From Plasmopara viticola (Eukaryota > Oomycota > Peronosporomycetes > Peronosporales > Peronosporaceae): a stretch of 64,000 nt of DNA. Where the stretch lies: contig MBPM02000003.1 of assembly GCA_001695595.3 (NCBI GenBank), forward strand, positions 186,001 to 250,000, in the 5' to 3' direction. The notes below the pieces were generated by a model. It was not told where the DNA came from, made no database searches, and was given only the letters and a program-made list of their open reading frames with translations. Shown one piece after another: positions 21,601 to 32,315 of the stretch. Position 1 is the first letter of the stretch, and the number at the start of each line of letters is the position of its first letter. A program made the translations under genes and the position numbers.

Positions 21601-22882
21601 TTGATAGGCTCTCCGTACGCTGTGTTCGTAAAGCCTTGGCTTCTCGCAGTGACTCGTCGAGATTTTGGGTTCGATTCACCGTTTTGGAAGCATCGATTGC
21701 CAACTTAATCGCATCCATCCAGCCTTTTTTATCCGATTCAGACGTACAGGCCATTACCATACGACGATCGTCAACACGCAGTTCCAGCAAATACTCGGCA
21801 GTCACGTTAGGAGAACGACACACCACGTCCCCTGTACCAGGGAGCGAACGCACCGTGCTGCGGTGATTCAAAAAACTCATTTCACCACGCGATGTCGTCG
21901 AACTTGGACTCTTGAAAAATTCAACTTTCGACACACTCAGCACGAAATATCGTGACTTCCAGCTGCGCATCACACGACCCTGCTTGTACATGCGGCCCTT
22001 CTTGATCGTTGCTCCTCGATTGTCTAAAATCAACTGAGCAATTGACTGGAAATCGTTTCCATCATGACCCTCGTCTTTGACGATGCGTGGATTGTTCATC
22101 AGCTTTTGCTTTACGTTCGATGTAGACTCACGAAGCCGAAACGACTCTGAGTGACGCGAATTGACGCGCTGTACATCTGCCAGCTTGTCCTTTGGTACAA
22201 ATTGCAACGTTTTCGGAGCTGTCGCGTTTCGCAGCACGTTCATGACCTCAAGATACGGTATACACAACACATCCGTCTCATTCACTTTGTATACGATATC
22301 ACCGACCGAAATCATTCCACTTGTTTTGGCTTGTCCTTTCAGTGCGCGCACAACGGCGCCATCAATACCATATCGCACGGCTTCTTCTAGGTTCAAACCC
22401 ATAGGACCATTATCAAAGACTACAGCGTACGTCGTCAGCTGTGTGTCGAGTTCATCGTCCTGATTTTGCTGAAATTTCTCGCGCACAACTTCCTGGCGTC
22501 GAACTTCATCAATTTCAAACGAGATCGCCAGAGGCCGAGGCAACTTTCGGATCAAATCGATAGCATCAGAAAAGCCCATACCGTCCACATTCTTTCCGCC
22601 AATAGCCACAATTAGGTCACCAGCTTGCACTTTATTCTCGAGCAGCGGATTATTGATATTGTCAATAGCCAAACCATGATTAATCACCCCATCTTTGGGT
22701 GGCATGAGCTTAACACCAAGCTTTTCCTTGGCTGGGAGTTCAATCACTACGACTTCAAGTGCCGCGTCGACGGTTTCCGAGCCCTGTAGTTCCTCTTCGG
22801 GACGCTCCGAGCCACAGGCCACACACGCATCCTGGCCGTCCTCATTAGCTGCAAACTCGCACGCGGTGCAGGTCCACGCCAT
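18641..22882 (-). CDS. Multidomain scaffold: RanBP2 ZnF, two PDZ, PH, C2, coiled coil, five WH2-like motifs
   Basis: 1413 residues in one exon. Domains in order: a RanBP2-type zinc finger at 1-30 (WTCTACEF, then CVACGSERP; C-x2-C and C-x2-C); PDZ1 at about 45-125 (KLGVKLMPP, AGDLIVAIGG); PDZ2 at about 150-235 (GPMGLNLEE, VGDIVYKVN); PH at about 295-400 (KKGRMYKQGRVMRSWKSRYF, KKGWMDAI); C2 at about 455-580; a long Ala/Glu/Lys coiled coil at about 590-710; and a segment near 720-760 (YRRMVQDGHSNDEIKKKMQEDG) resembling the motif of the WASH subunit CCDC53. The Gly/Arg-rich tail has five DLFSAIKxRG-like repeats at about 1319, 1339, 1359, 1381 and 1400, resembling the helical half of WH2 actin-binding motifs (LLxAIRxG). 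I infer a membrane-linked actin or cytoskeletal scaffold. I know of no exact counterpart. Confidence 0.85.
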   Translation of the reverse strand: MAWTCTACEFAANEDGQDACVACGSERPEEELQGSETVDAALEVVVIELPAKEKLGVKLMPPKDGVINHGLAIDNINNPLLENKVQAGDLIVAIGGKNVDGMGFSDAIDLIRKLPRPLAISFEIDEVRRQEVVREKFQQNQDDELDTQLTTYAVVFDNGPMGLNLEEAVRYGIDGAVVRALKGQAKTSGMISVGDIVYKVNETDVLCIPYLEVMNVLRNATAPKTLQFVPKDKLADVQRVNSRHSESFRLRESTSNVKQKLMNNPRIVKDEGHDGNDFQSIAQLILDNRGATIKKGRMYKQGRVMRSWKSRYFVLSVSKVEFFKSPSSTTSRGEMSFLNHRSTVRSLPGTGDVVCRSPNVTAEYLLELRVDDRRMVMACTSESDKKGWMDAIKLAIDASKTVNRTQNLDESLREAKALRTQRTESLSMDGTFLERNAGGRLSQFNYEAFSTPVIHVGVLSATNLTKSGSSINALCEVTVGAETFKTSVVKNQRSPVWKQDNSASFEAPSDDMVVEIRIFDEHLFRTTELVATLSIPLKSLPNMQKTTKKYPLALGSRSAGAVLTLSLEYVNKQKAYEEDQERGRLGDDLSSNGMMNERDEMVKIKAEAQMAADEATHHAVLAQEEAHMLLEQSRQKAEAAMAAAREEQREGKAAVEKAMAEAARAKEEAEKQFAEAKRAQEEAQKLIEANRRIQESDVQGPSIYAPYRRMVQDGHSNDEIKKKMQEDGVDEEGIAVFFDGINSYDEKIRALQAEVEKLKRSRSMRQKDEPKAQDMFANLDISSDQVKLLRRLLKLEKQLQQAGIAVAADIPYEEAMAKVQEISKRMQEIGSADVTHPDPAIQKQLREEYYRLEQDMEKYNTALMLTDEYAAEEARKEREWEEENYEENMKALKAIRRMMPVDVKKMSEADLQTTPSPTGKFLSREIARKYKRTNVLELLRMDPADIAKNHPSLLDNLRVTGLTVTERRALHMHLRDVAETWKSQQGEEMTKKKYEWFKTLKETFKTVVNSYNKHVKQYGPEDNHPYATRDDPDIGCPMIGKQCPIKANRAPAYDQDLGHPEGDVYMESTVQKGNPDDAGARALAEAQELARAKLANSRADALKKHYRNVRLVAEANGACELIDTSLDQIENRQLLWFQARLKRRLERTETAATIKVELAEFGELVNEIRLASLKFAERSGMNLSGKRDASRDAKDTRSSIECNLILLYCEAVIDCFDGMDERMDEVKASDKRLRSAIPVMRGLMKDLTEKSRATLASLKDKGPPMTRRVKPRAEILKEAKEKNKSATAPETEAAEEAVSNRAPHPMMAARGRGRNGRGGGRNDLFSALKGRGGGDDAGPPTDFLSSIRGRGRGKPGGPGRGDLFSAIKSRGGDDGGRGGRGGDLMSAIRGRGEGGANPGRGDFLSAIASRKKE

Positions 22883-25027
22883 ACTGCCGCTCGTAAATCA
22901 ATCTGGCTCTATGACACGTAAGCACAGAGTGAAGGTCAGATACTTGAGAGGGGTCTAGGAGGAAAGAAAACGTACTTAAGAAATCAGATTCTTCGCGCTC
23001 GAGCGCTGAGGATCGCTAGCCGAAGCCACTGTGCGTCAAGAGTAAGCACACGTTTGCGCCACTTGCTCTCGCGTCACGTGAACTCGCTTTACGAGAACGG
23101 CGCGTCCTCGGGCTGCTTCGCTGATCGCGTTTTCCCTTTCTACGATCAACGATCGAATATCACTTTTCCTCACCCCCTTTTTAATACGCGGGGTAGGGGT
23201 GTATATATAGCAAGTCACCGATGCTTTTGTAAATTTAAAAGGTCGAAGCACGAAGGCACAACTGTGTAGGAATTATTTACGGTCGAGACTCCCCCTAACA
23301 AACATATCGTCGATCTTAGGCTTTATCCGCTGTGCCTTACGGTACATCCGCGGTATTACACTTAGTCTTTGCAACAAGACCACGAGTTTGATACTTGAGC
23401 TTTAGTAATTTTCATGGTGTTGTGGCAAAGGCTGCGTTAACCTTTTAGAAATACATCTCATCGTACCAACTATTTCGAAAAAAGGAGACACCAACGGTGA
23501 CGGCGCGAAACGTGAGGTTTTTCATCTAAGCTCATGAACGCGAAGTACGAGGTTGAAATTATGTTTGTATTACGCTAACGGTTTACCCATCCCCAGAAGA
23601 GGTTCTCCAATTAAACCGTGGTGATGACAATGATCTCATACCGATGCAGGTCGTTCTTGTTTTCAGGCTTTTAACAACGCCGAGTAGCTTTATTAGCGGA
23701 CTGCTGTAAGCACGCGCATAGCCGTTGTAAGGTCGCGCTAGAACAATGACTCCTTTAAAAAAAAACCATAGACGCCATCCGAAGAGTGTCGTCCAGAGTG
23801 TCCTTGCGACACGCAAAGCAACTGAGAATACTGACAGCGCCATGGCCTGCATCTACTTCGGCTAGTACCAAAAGGTCATTCCCTTTCTCGTCGGACCCAT
23901 TGTCCCAAGAGTAGACAATTCACAAGTCGCAAGTATGAGTGGAAACCTCAATCAGAGCCCATCTTGCTTTAGCGGCTCTCTCGCGATCAAGTTTGTAAAG
24001 GGCTCGCTATCCACAATTTTGTTATAGGCACGGCGTTAGACGTAGAGCCCGAATTTAACACAGTGGCACCTGTAGAAGCCGACGCAACCTTTTTTTGGTT
24101 TAGCCTCAGTCATCATGCAGTAATTCGGGCCGATCAGAAGACGTCTATGCTGCGTGTTTGGTCATCGTGACCATCAATTAGATATAGGTAAAGAATGACA
24201 GGTAGCACTGATCTCCCTCTTGTGAAACGCCGACTTTTGCAAGAAAAGGTCGCTTTCCGTGAAATGAAATGGAAGGTATGATGGTATTCTAGACCAGCTT
24301 GCATTCTGAGGATATTGGAATAAATTCAGTCCCTGCCTGTATTACAAAGGTGATTTAAGTACACACAGTGAATTATACGAAAGGACGAAAATCACGCAAA
24401 AGAGTATCTATTGAAGCAATGGAATTTTCCAGAGAGAGTCTTGTATTTTATTCTTTCACACTTTGTGCAAGGTGCTGTGTGGCCAAACAATAATCTTCAG
24501 TTGTCGAATACTGTCGATTTTTTAATTTTTGCTGTATTACATACCAACAATAGAGGGATAAACAAAGTGTTGAATGGCCCTAACTCTATCAAAAGCTGCA
24601 ATAATACAGGCTGCAAGTCTTGGTCATAGCAGACAATCAAGGCATTAATGTCATGTTCAAGTGCTTCTGAGCTTAGAAAGTCAGTGGGTAGTTACACGGA
24701 AGGAATGCATTTAGTTTTTGGCTCCTCATGCAAATAAAAGTGCCCATCATACGATACAAATGCGAAGTAAGTGTTTGCTGCCTTAATATTCGGCACGAAA
24801 TTAATAATGTGAATGCAATACCGCTTGACAGCTACGTACTTTTGCTCGAAATATATGCTGCAATACATAAATTACCTTTTTTGAAACTTCATGTAAACTA
24901 AGAAGCCCTTCACGTTCTCGCTTTCACGAACGATGTTAACTTTGGGTGGTGCAAGCATATAGCGCGATAAATTACGCTTTGTCATGCACTAAATGCAAGT
25001 AACGTTTAGTCGCCCTGATGTGGATTT
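22883..25027. other. Gene-poor sequence upstream of the scaffold gene
   Basis: Contains the scaffold gene's 5' flank and unassigned sequence. A TATATATA run near 23202-23209 lies about 320 bp upstream of the minus-strand start and could be a promoter element, but this is weak. Short frames (for example 24411-24629 plus) are unrecognised. Confidence 0.4.
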
Positions 25028-27227
25028 TTGCGTTTGTCCACCAATTTTGGGACATTAATGCGATGACGAGTTATCTTTTGCTAAATACGATATCAATGTA
25101 TGCTTGAACACTGAGAGATATTTGTGTGTAGCTAGCACAGCTCGCCACAAATATGATCATATTATACATCACTGATGTCTCTAGGGGTACGCCCAACACT
25201 TTTATATGCACAGAAAGATTGAACGACTGCACTCCGTCCACTGGTGCATAAAAAGCTCATAAAATAGTTTGATCACACCGAATTGTTTTAAGTCCCGACT
25301 CCTGCGTCAGATCATCTAATCCTTGCTTAAGTGTGTGCTCCTTCTACCGCGTCTGTATTTATAAAATTAGGAAATGGCAGCTTCAGCCTTCCACAGAGCC
25401 GGCCATCATACCGAACCCGCGGATGGTTGCTAAAATGAAAAAGACTAATGCTGCCAATCTTCAAACCTGAAATCTCACACGTAGAAAAAAATAGAGGCAT
25501 CTTCCTCGATCTCCTGCTGAATCGAGGAATTTCGCAGAAATTTTCTGACTTCGGGTAATACTAAAGCTGTCATTCCTCAATCATTGGCGACTTGTAACTG
25601 CTTCATCAGTTTGTAAATACGCAATAGCAGTACCGTGTGATACTCAATAGGGTTAGCTGCAACACCATAAGCCGAGCTAGTTTGTGTAAGTGTGTCGTGG
25701 CACGTGTATTCTTAAAAGGAACTATTCTCCTCAAAGTGATGATGACATTGACATCATTGTGATGTTTGACTGCGTAAAAATCGTTATACTATACTACTTC
25801 ACCTATTTATGGTGGATTACAAAAACTTGCGTATTGATTTTACGAAAACACATCCATGAATGATCACCGTGATGAGAACCACCTCCAAATACGAACAGAT
25901 TACCCTTAATCATGTGCTGATAATGAAAAAAACTTGAAAAAAAAATATGATTAGCGACAAGTACGACACCCTGATACTTCCAAATTCTAAGACGTTTGAT
26001 GGACATAAACACCGTTATGGTCCTGCGAAAGTCTTTGTTCCTGATTGTCCTTCACGGATAAAAAGCTTTATTGATGCAGGACAGAAAAAATCTCGTCAGT
26101 CTTATACCACATTTCTATTGTTTGTCCCTCCGTCGCTACTGATACCATGTATATATAAATCTCAGTCAACGATCTATCATCACCTCGCATATTTCTCAAT
26201 TGTAAGGTTAAACGCGTCAAGACACGCAAAATGGCTATAAATTCGCACTACAATCGCGTCTCACATAATGAACCGATACAACTTTGTCGGAATATTTTCA
26301 CGTCCAAAGCTTTTATGCACAGCTTAAGCGAACCCGTATAATTTTTAATTAGTGGTTGCCAAACTAATGATACAGACGCACTTGTGGATTCCATCAGACC
26401 GACAAGCAATAAAAACTGTGTGGATCCGGTGATGCCAAAGCTTTGTAGCACGTACTGGCACAAAAAACATAGCATAAGATAAATGTGATAACAGCACGAC
26501 AAGAATACGATAACAATCTTAAATTACACATCTGTTCAAATTTCATATGCAATCTGAACTCACTTGTCTTGACTTAATTGATCGACCTTTTTTTCGACCT
26601 ATGGTAAATCGTATTGACAAAATCAGCCAGTCTATGCAATTCCATTCTTATCGTGCATTAGTTCTTTTGTCTTATCTCGAGATTTAAAATCGACGTCGAT
26701 TCGATATGGCCCTTGCAACACATCAATCAGTCTATAGAAACATTGGTAAATAGTGGCAATTGCTATTTACTGATAACATTTTGACAGCATTGATAGATGT
26801 CAATTTTCATTTGACCCTCCTGTCCTTTACAATATTGAGGGAGAAACGATTACTTAAACAGAGAAGCGATGTTTTCGTCAGTCTTGAGGTACCTCTCGAC
26901 TCTTTTTTTTGTCCCTATATAACTGTACTTGTCTAAAGATCATCTCAGTCAATGATCCATCATAACCTACTATCTATTCTAATAGTGGATCCACAACTTG
27001 GACATACGGCGACCAAACGACATGAAAGGATTAAGCATTGCGGTTGCTTCTCGAGTAGCAAAACGCTAAAGGTTCACCTAGAGGTAACAATATTTTCTTG
27101 CATTAAAACTTTGATCGATATGTCTTTGTTCTAATTGAGGCAGATCATAGTCGAATTACAAAGACGAAGAGAGCGAAATCATTAGTCGTCTAATTATGGT
27201 TGACGGTACCAAGACAGTCGCCGGTAG
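25028..27227 (+). repeat. Large inverted repeat, left arm
   Basis: This pairs in reverse complement with about 30393-32315. Several long near-identical stretches are visible: 25600-25760 with 31900-32030, 25800-26500 with 31140-31830, and 26540-27225 with 30395-31100. The left arm carries about 300 bp (25230-25550) that the right arm lacks. Inside are a TATATAACTG box (26917) and frames that are open in both copies, for example VDPQLGHTATKRHERIKHCG near 26985-27045. No known transposase or gag domain is evident. Candidates are a DNA transposon with long terminal inverted repeats, or two retroelement fragments facing each other. Outer limits are approximate. Confidence 0.8.
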
Positions 27228-30200
27228 CAGAGAAGATTCATAATTTGAGCACAAGATTTAAAATTAAAAGCCCACAACATTTCTTTGTCGATGCCTCTTC
27301 AAGTAGGAAAAGTTTAAAGACAATCATACGCCAGCATAAAAAGTGACGGAGTCTTTTCCACCGTCGTTTATCAGCCATGTAGCATATAAAACAGAAGCAG
27401 AACTACCAAGATTTGGAATGCGGAGGCACTTACTCTTTGGATGCAAGAAATCTTTGAATTGGGTACGTTTCCGAAGATGTAGTTAAATCACAAGAAATCG
27501 AGTGCGCGCATAGTAAAATCAAAAATGCCGACATGAGATTAAAGAAATGGTATACGAATGGAATTTTTAAGGATACGAATGGTATGCCAGAAGCACCGAC
27601 CATCGTTATTGAGTAGTAGAGATAGTAATATTGATTAATGTCAATACCGTGTGATCGGGCTTAGAGCCGATAATCTAAGTCAATATATTATCAGATAATG
27701 GCTAGGGAAAAATGGAAATGCTTTTTTGAAGTCTTAAGTCCGCAGATACTCGTGCGATCGATGTCAACCGGGACGTATTTTTCTTGGCGGATCTTGTATA
27801 ATTAATCTACAAAAAAAAAGAAGTGCAGGAAATATTCCCAAGTGACTATTTGCGATATACTTTTAATGAAGCACAGCTGGCTTTAAGTTGTGCGAACAAA
27901 ACAATAAGAGCTAGCTGCGAAAGATATTGCACAAGCTAATGTTGATGTATCTCTTTCTCGGCGTTAATGAAATTTAAAAAGGCCTTATAATTGATGCTCG
28001 TCGGAAAAATCCCAACATGTCACTATTACGTGAGCTTGCGAAGGTAACAAGAGCTTCGTTGTGCTCAAAGTTGTCGACTTTGATTTGCTGGCCATATTTG
28101 CGGGGACGGGATTGGCAACGATTGCATCGCTCTAAATCAACATTTCTTTGTTTTCGAGGCCGAGCGACTCCCGATAGTATTCTGTCAATGGTATGATCGC
28201 TCAGTGTTGTGAAGAGCAATGTGAGCTATATTAGGCTTCTGAGTCATACAAATATTTGCCTCAACTTGTTCGTGCTTGGCGGCGTTCGGTGGTAGGCTGA
28301 TGAGTTTATGATGACAGGAAAATTTCGCATTTGGACAACATCAATGTGTGGTTCGTGACAGTCTTAAAGAAGTAAGTTGGGTGCTACATGGAATCCTAGA
28401 AGAATAATCCGTCTGTCTACTTTGCAGCTTTTGCCGAGTCGGGGCAAAAAGCAAAACTACGTGGCATTTCTGTTAAGAGCCTTAAAATGTTGAGGCTTTA
28501 TGGTTCTTCGTGTATGTGCTAAATCTGTCCACTCCATAGAGTTTATTGTTGGACTTTATATCACTTTCGTAGATAATTGGATCGTGGTGCCAATTTGACA
28601 AGAGCTTCAGGATGCACTTGGCGTTGGCTCTAAACGACAAGAAAAATATAGAAACAGTCAAAAATAAAATTCAGTCGTAGCAGTGTCCAGGAAAATGTGG
28701 TGCTTGCTATTATGTAGTAAAAATTAATGCAGCGTTAAAGTCTGAGCACTCGACTGCGACTTCAAGAAGTTATTTCTAGGCACATTGATGTCTGATAAAA
28801 CGAGCGCCATCACCGAAAAATTTGCTTTGTCAAACGTTATTTGGTGCGGGCGCGTTCGGTGCCTAAGTCCTCAACTTAATCCACAGAATGGAAATAAATT
28901 GAAGCAACCGACTAAAAATTGGGTGGCTACCTTTTCGTGAATGACATTGGCAAAGCAGGTGTCGACATATTGTCTTTGTCGATCATCGAAAGCGTCAAAT
29001 TAATCAATTTCAGCCAATTTACACAAAAGACTATTCTGATGAGCTAAGTTATCACCCCGCTTTCTCGTCACAAGAGGTACGCGACTGGTATGAGGAGTCA
29101 TGAGTTGCGTATCGCTATCCAATCTGACGGCGTAAGTGGTACCAAATGATAACTTCGATCTGAGAAGAGGTAAGACAGAGCAAGTCTATTTAAGTAGTGT
29201 ATCATCTAGCGTGATCGCCGGTCACCTTCACCAACACGCCATGCAACAAGTCCGCTAGAAGTTATGCTCGGAAAGGAGCGAATATAAGCGTTATAGAAAT
29301 CGCCAGGAAGCAGGAAAAACCTGATAAGGGACTTCATTTCCGAATGAGCTGCTCTATGATTTAAGCGTAACAATTGATTGCTGAGCTCAATAAACAATTC
29401 ATCTTTTTGTTTTTAGCCACAAGAAGCATTTTACATGCTACTACATCCTTCCTTACTCGTTCGCACTACCGCGATGGACTTGATTTCTACGTGTCGCATG
29501 ACACTTGTGATATCTTAATCCGCGAAATGTGAACGAATTAGACTAAACCCTTGGCCCATTTTGTCGCGCGATGTGACATGACTGGTCTCGAGTGAGGTCC
29601 CGATCGATGATCGCCGACCATCCGTTGCATTTTTTTTTTACAGCGGACGATTTAGCACAATGACTGCTCCAATTTCTCCGGCAGCGTCCAGATACACGTT
29701 CAGATACTGCTAGAAAGCTTAACGTCCTGAGAAGTGGTGGTACTACAAAAGAAGTACTAAGAATTTTCGGCGTCACCGTATCGTCTTTGCAAAGCGGTTT
29801 TTGGAAACATTGCAAATTGCGAGTTGAAGGCTTGCAGACGCACAATGGGGAAGCTTCATGTGACTAGCGAGCACTATGCTGCAAGTGTGTCGTCGTCCAC
29901 ATTAAGCGATCCTTGAAATTTACGTCCTCCTGGCGCAAATAAGAGCAAAAGAGGCTTTTTGCGACGATCACTGAGGCTCTTAAGCCGACAGCGGTACCAT
30001 TGAGTATTGCATGCCAACATTTTCGCATAACTGAGGTATTGCTGGGTGCTCCTGACATTGTATTTCTAGTCTTTACAGAAATTTTCTCGCTTTTCGCCAT
30101 GTTGATTTTCATTTCTACATGTGACCTACAATAGATCTATTGTGTTTAAATTAGTTTACTAACATTATACGTCTCTTGAGTAAGTGTGTCCGCATTTCAA

Positions 30201-30392
30201 ATTTTGGTATTTATGCTACTTATTCATATGCGACTTTTTAGCTGTAAATATATATTTACTAACACTCATCAATTGTATCATTGGATGACGGCGGAATTGT
30301 TCTTGTCTTTAGACTTGCCCTACTTTAAGACCATAAATAAAGAAAAGTTGTGACCTTTAAACCTTAAATCTATATATGAATATATATTGATG
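27228..30392. other. Spacer between the inverted-repeat arms
   Basis: About 3.2 kb lying between the two arms. It holds only short open frames on both strands (for example 27974-28219 minus, 29543-29845 minus and 29864-30112 minus) with no domain I can identify. A stretch at 27420-27620 looks like a diverged copy of 35470-35650 (shared CACAAGAAATCGAG and similar flanks). If the arms are terminal repeats, this would be the body of the element, now decayed. Confidence 0.45.
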
Positions 30393-32315
30393 ACTGTCTT
30401 GGTACAGTAAATCATAATTCGACGACTCATGATTTCGCTCTCTTCGTCTTTGTAATTCGACTATGATCTGCCTCAATTGGAACAAAGACATATCGATCAA
30501 ACTTTCGATGGAGCCTTTTCCTGGACAAGACAACATCTTCGTTCCATGCAAGAAAATATTGTAACCTCTGGGTGAACCTTTAGCGTTTTGCTACTCGAGA
30601 AGCAACCGCAATGCTTAATCCTTTCATGTCGTTTGGTCGCCGTATGTCCAAGTTGTGGATCCACTATTAGAATAAATAGTAGGTTATGATGGATCATTGA
30701 CTGAGATGATCTTTAGACAAGTACAATTATATAGGGACAAAAAAAAGAGTCGAGAGGTACCTCAAGACTGGCAAAAACATCTTTTCTCTGTTTAAGTAAT
30801 CGTTTCTCCCTCAATATTGTAAAGACAGGAGGGTCAAATGGAAATTGACATCTATCAATGCTGTCAAAATGTTATCAGTAAATAGCAATTGCCACTATTT
30901 ACCAATGTTTCTATAGACTGATTGATGTTTTGCAAGGGCCATATCGAATCGACGTCGATTTTAAATCTCGAGATAAGACAAAAGAATTAATGCACGATAA
31001 GAATGGATTTGCATAGACTGGCTGATTTTGTCAATACGATTTACCATAGGTCGAACAAAAGGTCGATCAAATAAGTCGAGACAAGTGAGTTCAGATTGCA
31101 TATGAAATTTGAACAGATGTGTACTTTAAGATTGTTATCGTATTCTTGTCGTGCTGTTATCACATTTATCTTATGCTCTGTTTTTTGTGCCAGTAAGAGC
31201 TACAAAGCTTTGGCATCACCGGATCCACGCATTTTTTATTGCTTGTCGGTCTGATGGAATCCACAAGTGCGTCTGTATCATTAATTTGGCAATTACTAAT
31301 TAAAGAAATCTACGGTTTCGCTTAAGCTGTGCATAAAAGCTTTGGACGTGAAAATACCCCGACAAAGTTGTATAGGTTCATTATGCGAGACGCGATTGCA
31401 GTGCAAATTTATAGCCATTTTGCGTGTCTTAACGAGAAATATGCGAGGTGATGATAGATCGTTGACTGAGATTTATATATATGGTACCAGTAGCGACGGA
31501 GGGACAAACAATAGAAATGTGCTATAAGACTGACGAGATTTTTTCTGTCCTGCATCAATAAAACGTTTTGTCCGTGGAGGACAATCAGGAACAAAGACTT
31601 TCACAGGACGATAACGGTGTCTATGTCCATCAAACGTCTTGGAATTTTGAAGTATCAAGGTGTCGTACTTGTCGCTAATCATACTTTTTTTCAATTTTTT
31701 TTCATTATCAGCACATGATTAAGGGTAATCTGTTCGTATTTGGAGGTGGTTCTCATCACGGTGATCATTCATGGATGTGTTTTTGTAAAATCAGTACGCG
31801 AGTTTTTGTAACTCACCATAAATAGGTGAAGTAGTATAGTATAACGATTTTTACGCAGTCAAACATCACAATGATGTCAATGTCATCATCACTTTGAGGA
31901 GAATAGTTTCTTTAAAGAATACACGTGCTACGACACACTTACACAAACTAGCTCGGCTTATGGTGTTGCAGCTAACCCTATTGAGTATCACACGGTACTG
32001 CTATTGCGTAAGTACAATATGATGAAGCAGATACAAGTCGCCGATAATTGTGTAATGACAGCTTTAGTATCACGTGTAGTCAGCGATCTTCTACTGAGTT
32101 TATCGATTCAGCAGACGTTCGCTTACAATGCCTGTTTTCAACCTCACTTGTTATCTCTCTGTGCATATAAGAGACATCGGGCATACCCCTAGAGACAGCG
32201 GAGATGTACTACATATGTGCTAGCTATAAATGACTGCCTTCTAGTGTTCAGGCATGCATTAATATAGTATAAAAAAAATAACTCGTCACCGCACCAATGT
32301 CCCACAATCCGTGAA
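30393..32315 (-). repeat. Large inverted repeat, right arm
   Basis: Reverse-complement partner of 25028-27227, highly similar over most of its length but shorter by a block equivalent to 25230-25550. The minus-strand frame at 30697-30497 repeats the left-arm frame at 26952-27134 with only a few changes, then diverges at its end. The inner boundary is sharp: both arms lose similarity just after AAGACAGTC (left 27227, right about 30393). Confidence 0.8.

Noticed and set aside
26952..27134. Frames conserved in both inverted-repeat arms (also 30497-30697 and the pair at 25947-26240 / 31473-31694)
   Set aside because: Conservation is explained by the DNA repeat. The frames differ in length between copies and show no known domain.
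27228..30392. Possible transposase in the inverted-repeat spacer
   Set aside because: I tried reading plus-strand fragments near 28560-29100 as a piggyBac-like core, but no motif was convincing.
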